A stretch of 64,000 nucleotides of DNA from DATKEJ01 sp963768715 (GTDB lineage: Bacteria > Bacteroidota > Rhodothermia > Rhodothermales > DATKEJ01): positions 1-64,000 of the forward strand of contig CAVYJC010000006.1 in assembly GCA_963768715.1 (NCBI GenBank), in the 5' to 3' direction. Positions 17,212 through 26,592 of this stretch are shown here, piece by piece (positions within the stretch are counted from its first letter, which is position 1; every line of letters starts with the position of its first letter). The notes under the pieces were generated by a model. That model saw nothing but the letters and a program-made list of their open reading frames with translations, was not told where the DNA came from and did not search any database. The translations under genes were made by a program, and so were the position numbers.

Positions 17212-17730
17212 TCATTTCCCCAACGCGACCGTCGAAAGCTGTCCCCGCACGGCGCCGGCCGGATAATCCGCGTTGTGGACGTTGACGTAGTAATCGGCGG
17301 GATTCTGCAGGAGGTCTTTGATGACGTCCGCCGACACCTCCTCCACGCAACCCTTCGATGAGCCGTCGGCCGGTGTATTCAGCGTCACCACAACCGGTCC
17401 GTTTTCCCCGACAGCTGCGTGATGGATGTGCGCCGCCGTCGCTTCGGCAATGTTCTCGACGGTGAGCTCGTAGCAGACTTCCACCGAGTCCGCGCTCAAC
17501 GTGAATTCGGCCTCTCCGCTTCCGTCCGGATCGGCTTTTGGCACCTCGTTGGCGCCACTGAGCATGGCTTCCAGTTCCGGTCGCATGCTGGGTTCCATAT
17601 CCGAGCGGGGCATTTCCTTGCGCGAGCTCTGCATGGTGGGCTTCTTAAGTTCCTGCTGGGCATTGGCCGCCTGGTTGGATGCAAAGACAAACAGCAGCAC
17701 GTATACGGCAATCAAGGCTTGTGTTTTCAT
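17212..17730 (-). CDS. Exported CHRD-domain protein
   Basis: The start at 17730 (MKTQALIAVYVLLFVFASN) gives a signal peptide ending near NAQQ and a 172-residue protein; an upstream in-frame start would add 16 polar residues in front of the signal. A linker of about 40 residues precedes a CHRD domain: LSGANEVPKADPDGSG, CYELTVENI, AAHIHHAAVGENGPVV and ADYYVNVHNADYPAGAVRGQL. CHRD is a beta-sandwich found in chordin and many secreted bacterial proteins of unknown function. It is a single gene. Confidence 0.88.
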   Translation of the reverse strand: MKTQALIAVYVLLFVFASNQAANAQQELKKPTMQSSRKEMPRSDMEPSMRPELEAMLSGANEVPKADPDGSGEAEFTLSADSVEVCYELTVENIAEATAAHIHHAAVGENGPVVVTLNTPADGSSKGCVEEVSADVIKDLLQNPADYYVNVHNADYPAGAVRGQLSTVALGK

Positions 17731-17861
17731 GATAGTCTCTTCGTGTGGGTGAACCACACAATTAGTTTGGAGGCGCAAGCTCGGTGCTTGGTGTGCATTA
17801 GAAACAGGTTCGATAGGTTAGGGGTTCCTGGTCCGGGCTCAGGCGGGGCGTCGGGATGACA

Positions 17862-17896
17862 GATCGTTGATCGGTGATTGCAGACCACCGATCACC
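17862..17896. repeat. Heptamer array GATCGTT-type upstream of the dehydrogenase gene (5 units)
   Basis: GATCGTT, GATCGGT, GATTGCA, GACCACC and GATCACC in phase, 46 bases before the dehydrogenase start. It is one of the few arrays not next to a stop codon. Confidence 0.7.
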
Positions 17897-17942
17897 CCTT
17901 CACCTTCGCTGTACACCAAACACGCAATCAACCGAACACGAC

Positions 17943-18803
17943 ATGTCGAACGTTACCTTTCTCGGAATGGGCGCCATGGGATCACGCATGGCGACAAATC
18001 TCATTGAAGCAGGTCACGACGTAACCGTTTGGAACCGCCATCCTGCGAAGACCGAGCCGCTCGTAGCCTCCGGCGCCAAGGCGGCGCCGACCCCCGCCGA
18101 AGCAGCCCTGGGCGCAGAGTTCATCATTGCCTGCGTCCGAGACGACGACGCGTCGCGAGAAGTATGGCTCGATCCGTCATCGGGAGCGCTCGCAGCGATG
18201 GAGAAGACCGCGGTCGCCATCGAAAGCTCCACGCTGACGGTCGGATGGGCTCGCGAGCTGGCCGGACACTGCCGCTCGGCGGGCATCGACTTTCTCGATG
18301 CGCCCGTCGCGGGTTCACTTCCCGTCGCGGAGGCCGGGCAACTCATCTTCCTCGCGGGCGGGGAAGCAAGCACTCTAGAACGGGCGACTCCGGTCCTCTC
18401 CGCAATGGGGGCAAGAATTCATCATGCAGGTGCTTCGGGTGCCGGAGCCGCCGTTAAGTTGATGGTGAACGGCCTGCTCGGCATGCAGGTGGCAGCCATA
18501 GCAGAGTTGATAGGGTTCGCAAAACGGGTAGGTATTGATCATGAACGTGCCGTCGAGATCGTGACGTCAACGCCCGTGTGCAGTGCTGCCGCAAAGGCGA
18601 ATGCGGAAGGAATGATGGCCGATCGATTCACGCCTCTCTTCCCGGTCGAGCTGATGGAAAAGGACACCCGCTACGTAGTTGCATCCGCCGGCGGCGATGA
18701 ACATGCTCCCGTGACGGACGCAGCACGCGAGGTATATCTCAGGGCCATCGGACACGGACTGGGCAAACTGAACATGACGGCCGTAGCGAAACTCTACGAG
18801 TAG
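17943..18803 (+). CDS. NAD(P)-dependent beta-hydroxyacid dehydrogenase (HIBADH/GLYR family)
   Basis: The 286-residue protein begins MSNVTFLGMGAMGSRMATNL, the GxGxMG nucleotide-binding loop of the 3-hydroxyisobutyrate dehydrogenase family. The substrate loop FLDAPVAGSLPVAEAGQL and the catalytic Lys region GAAVKLMVNGLLGMQ follow in the expected order, and KDTRYV occurs near the end. It should reduce or oxidise a small beta-hydroxyacid such as tartronate semialdehyde, succinate semialdehyde or 3-hydroxyisobutyrate. The start was chosen at the Rossmann fold; 23 extra residues upstream are encoded partly by a repeat and look spurious. Confidence 0.9.
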   Translation: MSNVTFLGMGAMGSRMATNLIEAGHDVTVWNRHPAKTEPLVASGAKAAPTPAEAALGAEFIIACVRDDDASREVWLDPSSGALAAMEKTAVAIESSTLTVGWARELAGHCRSAGIDFLDAPVAGSLPVAEAGQLIFLAGGEASTLERATPVLSAMGARIHHAGASGAGAAVKLMVNGLLGMQVAAIAELIGFAKRVGIDHERAVEIVTSTPVCSAAAKANAEGMMADRFTPLFPVELMEKDTRYVVASAGGDEHAPVTDAAREVYLRAIGHGLGKLNMTAVAKLYE

Positions 18804-18805
18804 GA

Positions 18806-18875
18806 AGAATGGAGAATGGAGGATGGAGGATGGAGGATGGAGGATGGAGAATGGAGGATGGAGGATGGAGGATGG
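18806..18875. repeat. Heptamer array AGGATGG/AGAATGG (10 units) after the dehydrogenase stop
   Basis: Ten exact-phase units of AGGATGG or AGAATGG begin 2 bases after the stop at 18803. Read with the gene, the word is the same as the array after the oxoprolinase stop (22824-22968 read on the minus strand). Confidence 0.88.
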
Positions 18876-19359
18876 AACGACGCGAACCACTGTGGTAGTG
18901 CTCAGATTAGCAATTAGCGATTATGTGACGAATGAACGTGTCTCCCGGATTGTTCGCAGGTCGGACTTGAGTGAGTTCGACATTCGGCACAATCCGTCAT
19001 TCCCGGGCATTAATGCCCGGTCTTGAAGCGACGCCCCGTAAACGGGGCTTGTCAGATGTTCTCTCCAGAGAAGGCCGGTTCACCGGCCGTCGCTCTGAGG
19101 CCGTTCGTTAGCGGCCGGATGACGTGCACAATGCGCGTAACCGCTCAAGATGGGCAGTTCTCGAGGAGAGACTTCGTCACGAATCTGCCTAAAGGGGGGT
19201 CACGTTCATACAGCACACAACCATTAGCGATTAGCGATTCCTGTTTCGGTCCCGGGGTGGCTCCTTGTTGGAGCTCCGGGTTTCAGTATCGAGTTTCAGG
19301 TCAAACTCGCGTTTGGGGGATACATTGAGGTCTGACATCAACCTATCGGACGTGAATCG
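18876..19359. other. Gene-free stretch with hairpin string and short ATTAGCG arrays
   Basis: Short ATTAGCA/ATTAGCG runs lie near 18905-18920 and 19218-19238. From about 19000 to 19125 there is a chain of hairpins: GGGCATTAATGCCC, GCCCCGTAAACGGGGC, TTCTCTCCAGAGAA, GGCCGGTTCACCGGCC and GGCCGTTCGTTAGCGGCC. No protein-coding gene is supported. The adenine deaminase promoter is presumably in the last 100 bases but no clear motif is seen. Confidence 0.6.
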
Positions 19360-21084
19360 ATGACTTTGAAAGATCGCATCGAAGCAGCCCGCGGCGATCG
19401 ACCGGCGGACTTGGTCCTGCGCGGCGGCAACCTAGTGGACGTGCTCAGCGGTGAAATCTATTCCACCGACATTGCCGTCTACGACGGAATCGTGATCGGA
19501 GTCGGCGATGGATATGATGCCGTGACAGAAGTTGATTGCACGGGCAAGTGGATCGCACCCGGATTCATCGACGGACATATGCACGTCGAGAGTACGATGG
19601 TCACGGTCTCCGAGTTTGCACGCGTGGTCTTACCGCGAGGCACCGTAGCGACCGTATTCGATCCGCACGAGATCGGAAACGTCCATGGAATCGAGGGCAT
19701 CCGTTACATCCTGGAGAGCGGACGGCAGGTCCCACTGCGAACCTGGGTCATGGTTTCCTCGTGCGTACCCGCCACCCACATGGAAACCGCCGGCGCCGAA
19801 CTGAATGCTGCGACCCTCGCCCCGCTGTTCGGAGAAGAGGACGTCTTGGGACTCGCCGAAATGATGAATTTCCCCGGCGTGGTTTTTGGTGATCCGGGAG
19901 TGCTGGAGAAATTGGAGGCCGCGAGAGAAAAGGGCGTCGTGATCGACGGCCATTCGCCGGGATTGGTCGGAAAGCGGCTCAACGCATACATCGTTGGAGG
20001 CCCCGGCAGTGATCACGAGTGCACAACGCTGGAGGAAGCCCGCGAAAAGCTCCGGAAAGGTATGCGGATCATGATCCGCGAGGCGAGTACAGCCAAGAAT
20101 CTCGAAGCACTGCTCCCGCTGGTAACACCGGAGACGGAGCGCCGATGCTGCTTCGTGACGGATGACCGGCATCCCGCCGATCTCGTTTCAGAGGGCCACA
20201 TTGATCACGCTGTCCGAAAGGCCATCCGGCTCGGCCTCGACCCCATGACAGCCTACCGAATGGCCTCCATCAATACGGCCGAATGGTTTCGTCTCGATCA
20301 ACGGGGATTCGGCGCTGTGGCGCCCGGCTGGCGAGCCGATGTCATCGTGCTCGACGACCTCGAAAATGTCTCCGTCAAGGAAACGTACATCGACGGGAAA
20401 CTCGTCGCCCGCAACGGACAGGTAGTCGTGGACCTTCCGACCGCCGCATCTCCCCTTCCCCCGAGTGTTCATGTCGACCTGGAGAAATTTTCAGGATTCA
20501 GGATCCCGGCCGAACCCGGGGTCATCCGGGTCATCGACGTCATTGAAGGCCAGATCGTTACGGGGCAGAGCAGAATGGATCCATCAATTGCAGACGGCGA
20601 GGCAGTTGCTGATCCTGATCGCGATCTCGCAAAATTCGCCGTCGTCGAACGCCATGGAAAGAATGGAGGGGTCGGACTCGGCTTCGTTCGGGGCTTCGGA
20701 CTGAAACATGGGGCCGTCGCCAGCAGCGTCGGGCACGACTCACACAACATCGCGATCGCCGGCATGGACGATCAATCGATGCGAACGGCCCTCGAGGAGG
20801 TCATCCATCTCGATGGTGGTCTGGTCGTGACGTCGGGCACAGAAGTCATAGCTTCGCTCGCCCTTCCGGTGGCCGGACTGATGAGCGATCGCCCTCTGAC
20901 CGAGGTCGCCGAGGGTGTCGATAGCCTTCATCACGCTTACCACGAGTTGGGGGGAACTCTGGAGGATCCGTTCATGAGCCTGTCGTTCTTGACGCTTCCT
21001 GTCATCCCTTCGTTGAAGCTGACGGATAAAGGGTTGGTTGACGTGGAGAAGTTCGAGATTGTCCCGTTGTTCGTCGGTGGCTGA
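19360..21084 (+). CDS. ade: Adenine deaminase
   Basis: The 574-residue protein is a full-length microbial adenine deaminase of the amidohydrolase superfamily. The N-terminal beta segment (LVLRGGNLVDVLSGE) leads into GFIDGHMHVEST with the first metal-binding His pair, then FDPHEIGNVHG, VIDGHSPGL, DDRHPADL with the catalytic Asp, and a C-terminal adenine deaminase domain (GLGFVRGFGLKHGAVASSVGHDSHN). It converts adenine to hypoxanthine and ammonia in purine salvage in the cytoplasm. It is a single gene, ending before a probable bidirectional terminator. Confidence 0.95.
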   Translation: MTLKDRIEAARGDRPADLVLRGGNLVDVLSGEIYSTDIAVYDGIVIGVGDGYDAVTEVDCTGKWIAPGFIDGHMHVESTMVTVSEFARVVLPRGTVATVFDPHEIGNVHGIEGIRYILESGRQVPLRTWVMVSSCVPATHMETAGAELNAATLAPLFGEEDVLGLAEMMNFPGVVFGDPGVLEKLEAAREKGVVIDGHSPGLVGKRLNAYIVGGPGSDHECTTLEEAREKLRKGMRIMIREASTAKNLEALLPLVTPETERRCCFVTDDRHPADLVSEGHIDHAVRKAIRLGLDPMTAYRMASINTAEWFRLDQRGFGAVAPGWRADVIVLDDLENVSVKETYIDGKLVARNGQVVVDLPTAASPLPPSVHVDLEKFSGFRIPAEPGVIRVIDVIEGQIVTGQSRMDPSIADGEAVADPDRDLAKFAVVERHGKNGGVGLGFVRGFGLKHGAVASSVGHDSHNIAIAGMDDQSMRTALEEVIHLDGGLVVTSGTEVIASLALPVAGLMSDRPLTEVAEGVDSLHHAYHELGGTLEDPFMSLSFLTLPVIPSLKLTDKGLVDVEKFEIVPLFVGG

Positions 21085-21196
21085 GACAGACCTTCGTGCG
21101 TGATGATGGTCATGAGCGCGACCTCCCACGGCTGCCTCCGAATAGATTCGGAGTTAGCCGCCCCCTCAAGAGGGGACTGTGCCGGCCGCCACAAAC

Positions 21197-21238
21197 GAAG
21201 AAACAGCGGATCATAAAGACCCGCTGCCTCTTCATTTT
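21197..21238. terminator. Probable bidirectional terminator between ade and osmC
   Basis: GAAGA-AA-CAGCGG pairs with CCGCTG-CC-TCTTC around a 10-base loop, followed on the plus strand by ATTTTG. It lies between convergent stops. Two further hairpins (TCCGAATAGATTCGGA and CCCCTCAAGAGGGG) precede it at about 21137-21177. Confidence 0.6.
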
Positions 21239-21281
21239 GCGACTTCGCTGGCAATCCTGCTAGGGAGCATCTGCAGCTTGT

Positions 21282-21842
21282 TCACTTCATGTCGAAGTCA
21301 ACCGTCACGTTGACCCCTTCAGTCAGGGTGTGGTAAACCGGGGAGAACAGGGCGAGTTCACGAATCTTCTCTACGCTCTCCGAGTCGGCTTCGACGTGCA
21401 TCGTGACGCGGACGTCGTTAAATCCTTTCGGGACATTCACGTCGAGTCCGAGAAATCCGTTCAGATCCAGGTCCCCTTCGATCTCGGTCTCTATGCTCCC
21501 GATCTCGATGCCGGTGACGGCCGCGTGCGCGACGAGGCTCGTGGTCAGGCACGCGGCGAGTGCGGACAGCAGGAGCTCGACGGGATTCGGCGCCTTATCA
21601 CTTCCGGCGAGGATTTCGGGCTCGTCGGCGTGGATCTGAAACACCTGGCTGTGACTGATCTCCTGTCGTGCGCCGTAAAAACCCGAGATGCTGCTCGTGT
21701 TGCGGCTTCCGTCGATCCACGTGTTCTGAACTCTGAACTTTCCGTGACCCAGAACCGGATCTTCCTGTATGGCGGCTACGGTTGCGCCCAAGACGTTCAG
21801 GTCAACGCCGTTCTTGCGATTAGTCATTTCGATTGTTTCCAT
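21282..21842 (-). CDS. OsmC/Ohr-family protein
   Basis: The 186-residue protein carries the OsmC fold: GSDKAPNPVELLLSALAACLTTSLVAHA with the conserved resolving Cys in ALAAC, then the C-terminal beta strands (VRVTMHVEADS, YHTLTEGVNVTVDF). The second redox Cys typical of Ohr is not seen near residue 60, where QEISHSQVFQIH stands, so a thiol peroxidase role is uncertain and it may belong to the YhfA-like OsmC group. The ATG at 21842 has GGAG six bases upstream; a TTG four codons earlier is less likely. A palindromic operator and a Bacteroidota-type promoter lie just upstream, so it is probably controlled by the TetR gene behind it. Confidence 0.88.
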   Translation of the reverse strand: METIEMTNRKNGVDLNVLGATVAAIQEDPVLGHGKFRVQNTWIDGSRNTSSISGFYGARQEISHSQVFQIHADEPEILAGSDKAPNPVELLLSALAACLTTSLVAHAAVTGIEIGSIETEIEGDLDLNGFLGLDVNVPKGFNDVRVTMHVEADSESVEKIRELALFSPVYHTLTEGVNVTVDFDMK

Positions 21843-21879
21843 GATGAACTCCAATTGGTTATCCGTTGATGATTTATTC

Positions 21880-21893
21880 TTGACCGTTCGGTA
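21880..21893. promoter_or_regulatory. Putative TetR operator upstream of osmC
   Basis: TTGACCGTTCGGTA contains an almost perfect palindrome (ACCGTTCGGT). The same core TTGACCGTNCGGT occurs upstream of the tetR gene at 22607-22618 on the other strand. It lies about 15 bases downstream of the predicted -7 box, over the likely transcription start. Confidence 0.65.
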
Positions 21894-21907
21894 TAAAACT
21901 ACGCAAA

Positions 21908-21936
21908 CAAATCTATTTTGTTAGGGTTTGTTGCAA
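21908..21936 (-). promoter_or_regulatory. Bacteroidota-type promoter for osmC
   Basis: On the minus strand TTG (21936-21934) is separated by 18 bases from TAGATTTG (21915-21908), matching the -33 TTG and -7 TAnnTTTG pattern of the Bacteroidota primary sigma factor. The stretch is clearly more AT-rich than its surroundings. Confidence 0.55.
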
Positions 21937-21970
21937 TTTTTTTTCGAAAGGGACGACTACCGGGCTAAAA

Positions 21971-22555
21971 TCAGTCGAAATGCTCGACAATAATGTCGAC
22001 GAGCCGATCGTCGTCGATGCCTCGGAGGGGGCCTTTAGTGCCGGTTAGCAAACCCAACTCCATCACGATGACGAGTTCGGCGAGCGCCCTTGCTTCCTTG
22101 GAACTCTTTAGTACGCCGGCAGCCTGCTCTTTCTTGATTCTCTCCGTCAGAAACGCAACGGCGCCCTGAATGTGACGATTGACGAGCTGAGCCACCACCT
22201 CGTCATGGGCCGCCAATTCGGCGAGCGAGTTAAGTGCCAGGCAGCCTCTGGGGACCAGCACACCCTTGTGGAACGTCCCGACGTAGTCCGTAAGGTGGGT
22301 CCGAATCGCATCTTTCAATGATCCGGGGCCGCCGAAATTAGCCAGAAACACAGCGCGGTCGGCGGCGAGGTATTTCTTGATCGCTGCAACGAAGAGATCA
22401 TGCTTGCTCCCAAACGCTGCGTAGAGACTCCCCTTGTTCAGATCCATCGCCGCCGTCAGATCCGTCATCGACGTCGCCTCGTAGCCCTTCGTCCAGAAGA
22501 GCTCCATCGCCTTTTCCAGGGCTTCGTCAATATCGAATTCTCGCGGTCGTGCCAT
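21971..22555 (-). CDS. TetR/AcrR-family transcriptional repressor
   Basis: The 194-residue protein begins MARPREFDIDEALEKAMELF, followed by the helix-turn-helix (TSMTDLTAAMDLNKGSLYAAFGSKHDLF, about residues 28-55). The C-terminal ligand domain includes GVLVPRGCLALNSLAELAAHD, whose Cys at about residue 101 is common in the electrophile-responsive TetR subgroup (NemR/AcuR-like). It lies 128 bp upstream of osmC on the same strand, and both genes have the same TTGACCGTNCGGT operator, pointing to autoregulation plus control of osmC. The inducer is unknown; an electrophile or oxidant is inference. Confidence 0.9.
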   Translation of the reverse strand: MARPREFDIDEALEKAMELFWTKGYEATSMTDLTAAMDLNKGSLYAAFGSKHDLFVAAIKKYLAADRAVFLANFGGPGSLKDAIRTHLTDYVGTFHKGVLVPRGCLALNSLAELAAHDEVVAQLVNRHIQGAVAFLTERIKKEQAAGVLKSSKEARALAELVIVMELGLLTGTKGPLRGIDDDRLVDIIVEHFD

Positions 22556-22600
22556 AATGGATGTGTACCTCTTGGGGTTCTTGACTCACGTCCTTGAGTT

Positions 22601-22620
22601 TATCAAACCGTACGGTCAAT
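22601..22620. promoter_or_regulatory. Putative autoregulatory operator of tetR
   Basis: The plus strand reads TATCAAACCGTACGGTCAAT, containing the perfect palindrome ACCGTACGGT. Its complement TTGACCGTACGGT matches the osmC site at 11 or 12 of 13 bases. It lies about 50 bp upstream of the tetR start. Confidence 0.62.
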
Positions 22621-22785
22621 AACAGGTTCCCCCGACCGCTTGGTGGTCCGCGTTCCGGGTCGTGAGTACATCCAAACTCCTTTAGGTCAGGAATTGGCAT
22701 TTCGCAGTCATCAATTGATAATCCTGTTCCGTGCTGTCGGCGGAAGCCATTCCTCGTTCATCATTCCGTACTCCCCATTTCTCTT

Positions 22786-22816
22786 CCCTGGATCCCCGCC
22801 TGCGCGGGGATGACCG
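22786..22816. repeat. Hairpin repeat CCCCGCCTGCGCGGGG
   Basis: CTGGATCCCCGCCTGCGCGGGGATGACC forms a stem of seven or more base pairs. A near-identical copy lies at 45289-45319 (CCTCCG instead of CCTGCG). Similar intergenic hairpins are common in many bacteria. Confidence 0.7.
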
Positions 22817-22823
22817 CGTTGGG

Positions 22824-22968
22824 CCATCCTCCATCCTCCATCCTCCATCCTCCATCCTCCATCCTCCATCCCCCATCCTCCATCCTCCATCCTCCATCCT
22901 CCATCCTCCATCCTCCATCCTCCATCCTCCATCCTCCATCCTCCATCCTCCATCCTCCATCCTCCATT
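22824..22968. repeat. Heptamer array CCATCCT (about 20 units) abutting the oxoprolinase stop
   Basis: About twenty units of CCATCCT run without a phase slip, with one CCATCCC variant, and stop directly at the termination codon (22969-22971) of the minus-strand gene. The array reads open in several frames on both strands, giving MEDGGWR-type repeats that are not real proteins. Confidence 0.92.
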
Positions 22969-25426
22969 TCAGCCATACCCGCCTCCTCCCGGCGTCTCGA
23001 TCACCAGCACATCGCCCTCCGCCACCTCGAAGCCTGCACGCGCCGGGAGTTCCTCGAGTGAACCATCGACACGTTCAATCCGGTTCGTACCGGAGGCTGC
23101 CGCTTCCCCACCATCCAAACCGAACGGCCTCGTTTTCCGTCGATTTGAGAGGATAGAGACCTTCATCGACTTCAGAAAACGCAATCGGCGGATGGTACCG
23201 TCGCCCCCGTGCCATCGTCCGCCTCCCCCCGATCCGCGTTCGAATCGAAAACGCTTCGAGCAGGACCGGATACCTCGTTTCGAGAATCTCGGGATCCGTT
23301 AGTCGCGAGTTTGTCATGTGCGTATGCACGGCGGACGTCCCCTCGAAGCCCGGCCCAGCTCCCGAGCCGCCGCATATCGTTTCGTAGTACTGATTCGACG
23401 CGTCTCCGAACGTGAGATTGTTCATCGTGCCCTGCGAAGCCGCCATGATGCCGAGGGCCGCCAGCAAAGCATCGACGACGCACTGCGACGTCTCGACATT
23501 TCCACCCGCCACGGCGGCTGGATAGACGGGATTCAGTATCGATCCCTCCGGCACGCGGATCTCAATCGGATCGAGACACCCGGCGTTGAGGGGGATGTCG
23601 TTGTCGACCAGCATCCGCATGACATACAGTACGGCGGCCGTCGTGATGGCACGCGGCGCGTTCAGGTTGTTCTCCGCCTGGGGGGATGTCCCGTCGAAGT
23701 CGATGACTGCACTTCGTTGCTCGTGATCGATGCAGACCGCGACAGCAATCGTCTGTCCGGTGTCCATTTCCAGACTGAAAGTCCCATCGCTGACATTGCC
23801 CAGCGCCCTTCGAACCGCCTCGGCGGCGTTCGCTTTGACGTGGCGCATGTAGGCCTCTACCGTATCCGCACCGTATTTGTCGACCACCTCTTGCAGTCGG
23901 ACGATTCCGCGTTGGTTCGCCGCCACCTGCGCTTTCAGGTCGGCGACGTTCGTGTCGGCATTTCGGGAGGGATGGCTTGCGGTCAGTAGTCGACTCTTCA
24001 ACGCCGTTTCGTTGAACCGCCCCTCCTCCATCAAACTAAAGTCGTCGAACAGCACACCCTCTTCGTCAACGTGTTTGCTCAATGCCGGCATGGACCCGGG
24101 CGAGACGCCCCCGATTTCCGCGTGATGAGCGCGCGACGCGACGAAGAACAGGGGCGTGGTCGACCCTTCGTCGAAAAATGGGCTCACGACCGTGAGATCA
24201 GGAAGGTGAGTCCCTCCGTTGTACGGATCGTTCGTGAGATAGGCGTCGCCGGGTCGGATGTGTCCGCGCCGGCTGTTCAACACGCTCCGGACCGTCTCGC
24301 TCATCGATCCGAGATGAACGGGCATGTGGGGGGCATTCGCTACGAGATCACCGTGCCGATCGAAGAGCGCACAGGAGAAGTCGAGCCGCTCCTTGATGTT
24401 GACAGAACGCGCGGTCTGGCAAAGTTGGACACCCATCTCCTCGGCAACGTGCCGGAAGAGGTTGTTGAATATCTCCAGTCGGGTGGGATCGTAGTCAGAG
24501 CCGGTTTCCAGGCGATCCCGCAATTCCGCCGTGCGTGTTAGCAGTAGATCTGCGTGCCGGATTGCCTGCGCCGTCCACCCAGGTTCGACGATGGTGGTCG
24601 CATTGTCCTCCACGATAACGGCCGGCCCGGTCACCTGCTGCTCGAGTCGGAGATCCGTCCGGCGATAGAAGGGAGTCTTCCGCCATTGACCATCCAGCCA
24701 AACATCGTCCATCATCACCGGTTCGGCCTCACCTCCTGAACCTCCCTGATTCGATATCTCGGGCGTCGGTTCATGGCCCTGAAGCACGGCTTCCAACTCG
24801 ATCGCCTCGACGATTATGTCGTGGTCTACCGGATCGAAGCCGAACCGCTTTCTGTGGAAATCGGCGAGCGCCGACTCCATTGCACTGCACTCAGCAAACG
24901 GAACCACGGCAGACGTGTCCGTCCCTTCGTACTTGAGGTAGAGACGCCTCGTGAAGTCGAGCTCGGGGACGTCGTCGCTGAACCGATGTTCGAGCTGCCT
25001 TTCCAACTCCTCAAAGCCGGTTTCGATGTCTCCGATGATGCGATCCGTCAGACGCCGCTCGACGGTGCGTCGCAGAAGTTGGGAGACCGCGGCGCTTCCA
25101 ATTCCACGGGCCGACAAAACGCCTGCAAGCGGATCGATCAGAATCTTCTTGATGCCCAGTTGATCGGCGACGAGGCAGGCGTGTTGGCCGGCCGCGCCCC
25201 CGAAAGGAACGAGCACGAACTCTTCCGGATCGTGACCCCGCTCAATGCTGATCCGCCTCACAGCCTGGGCCATCTTCTGTACGGCGATGCGCAGAAAGTC
25301 CGTCCGCCAGCTCTTCAGACGACTTAGCGATTCCGGTCTCCAGCCCGATCTCCTCGGCGAGCTTGCTGAATCCCGCCTGAACCGCATGCGGATCAAGCGC
25401 TTCATCGGCATTCTCGCCGAAGACAC
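22969..25426 (-). pseudogene. 5-oxoprolinase-type gene: end of HyuA half and HyuB half (two frame breaks)
   Basis: The long frame here starts inside the HyuA (hydantoinase/oxoprolinase A) domain (PFGGAAGQHACLVADQL) and continues through the whole HyuB domain (KERLDFSCALFD, DAYLTNDPYNGGTHLPD, ASRAHHAEIGGVSPGSMP, GGNVETSQ, YYETICGGSGAGPG). It joins the upstream part by removing one base near 25298. Near 23239 one extra base spoils the end; in the next frame the tail reads on to the family ending ETPGGGGYG and a stop at 22969. With three one-base removals the whole gene (22969-26592) encodes about 1206 residues, the normal size for ATP-dependent 5-oxoprolinase, which opens 5-oxoproline to glutamate. 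HyuA-HyuB fusions also occur in hydantoin and acetophenone enzymes, so the substrate is not certain. Confidence 0.82.
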
Positions 25427-26592
25427 GCGGAAAGAACTCGGGCCTTAGGCGACCCAGCTGCACGTGGCAATCGGTCACGGCCAGCGGTCCACCCCGGCCG
25501 TAGCACGCCGGTCCCGGCAGCGCCCCGGCGGACCGATCGCCGACTCGCAGGCGGATTCCATCGAACTCGAGCACCGATCCGCCTCCAGCCGCGACCGTGT
25601 GGATATCCAGAGCGTGCGTGCGCATCCGCATGCCGCCGATTGCAAACGTATCCGTGCGCTCGAGTCGACCGTCGTACAAAGAGACATCGGTCGACGTGCC
25701 GCCCATATCGAATCCAATCAAACGGGAATAGCCTGCCTTCTTCCCCGCCTCCACCATGCCGATGACGCCGCCCTGCGGGACCGGACAGCACGGCGTCCTT
25801 GCCGCGAAATCGCTCGGCCTCAGACAATCCACCGTTGCTCTGCATGAAAAGGAGGCGGCTGTCTCCGAGCCCCGTCCTGAGCCTTTGCACGTAATCTTGC
25901 ACGACAGGCGTCAGGTGGGCATCGACAACCGTGGTATCACCGCGACTGATAATCTTGATCAGCGGCGCTATCTCGTGCGACACCGAAACGTGCTCAAATC
26001 CCACCTCCCGTGCGACGGCCGCCGCGCGTTCCTCGTGCCGCGGATACCGATACCCATGCATGAAAACGATGGCTACGGCGCGGAGATCGGCGCCGAACGC
26101 CCGCGTCAAGCCGTTTCGCAGGTGCTCCTCATCCAGTTGCTCGATGACCTCGCCCTCGGCACTGATCCGCTCACTCGCTTCGAGGACTTCTTTGTAAGGC
26201 AATTCAGGGAGCACGATGTGCCGGGCGAAAAGATCAGGCCGCTCCTGATATCCGATGCGCAGGGCATCACCGAAACCGCGTGTAATAACGAGCAGGGTTG
26301 GCTCGCCGGTGCCCTCGAGCAGCGCATTGGTCGCCACCGTGCTCCCCATGCGCACCGAGGCGATTCGCCCAAGGTCAAATCCGCCGGTCTCGACCATCAG
26401 GATGCGCCGGATTCCTTCGAGGGCGGCGTCTTCGTACCGGTCCGGATCTTCGGACAGCAGTTTCCGGCTTACGAGGCGACCGCCGGGTCCGTATGCAATG
26501 ATATCGGTAAACGTGCCACCACGGTCGATCCAGAACTGCCATTTCGAGAGGTCCGAGAGCCTGCCCCGAACGGGTGAGTCATCACCTAGCAT
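25402..26592 (-). pseudogene. 5-oxoprolinase-type gene: N-terminal HyuA half (frame break near 25772)
   Basis: KWQFWIDRGGTFTDI and RMGSTVATNALLEGTGEPTLL are classic HyuA N-terminal motifs. After AVLSGPAG one extra G in the run at 25771-25773 shifts the frame. The correct continuation (GGVIGMVEAGKKAG, GFDMGGTSTDVSLYDG, PGPACYGRGG) lies in the next frame, 25300-25771. The only available ATG is supplied by a repeat unit of the heptamer array at 26587-26649, so the native start may have been replaced. Codon use and motif conservation on each side of the breaks look normal, which favours a recent lesion or a sequence error. Confidence 0.8.

Noticed and set aside
22711..22976. Several open frames encoding MEDGGWR-type or HPPSSIL-type repeats
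   Set aside because: They arise because a 7-base repeat cycles through all three frames without stops; no start, ribosome site or conservation supports a protein.
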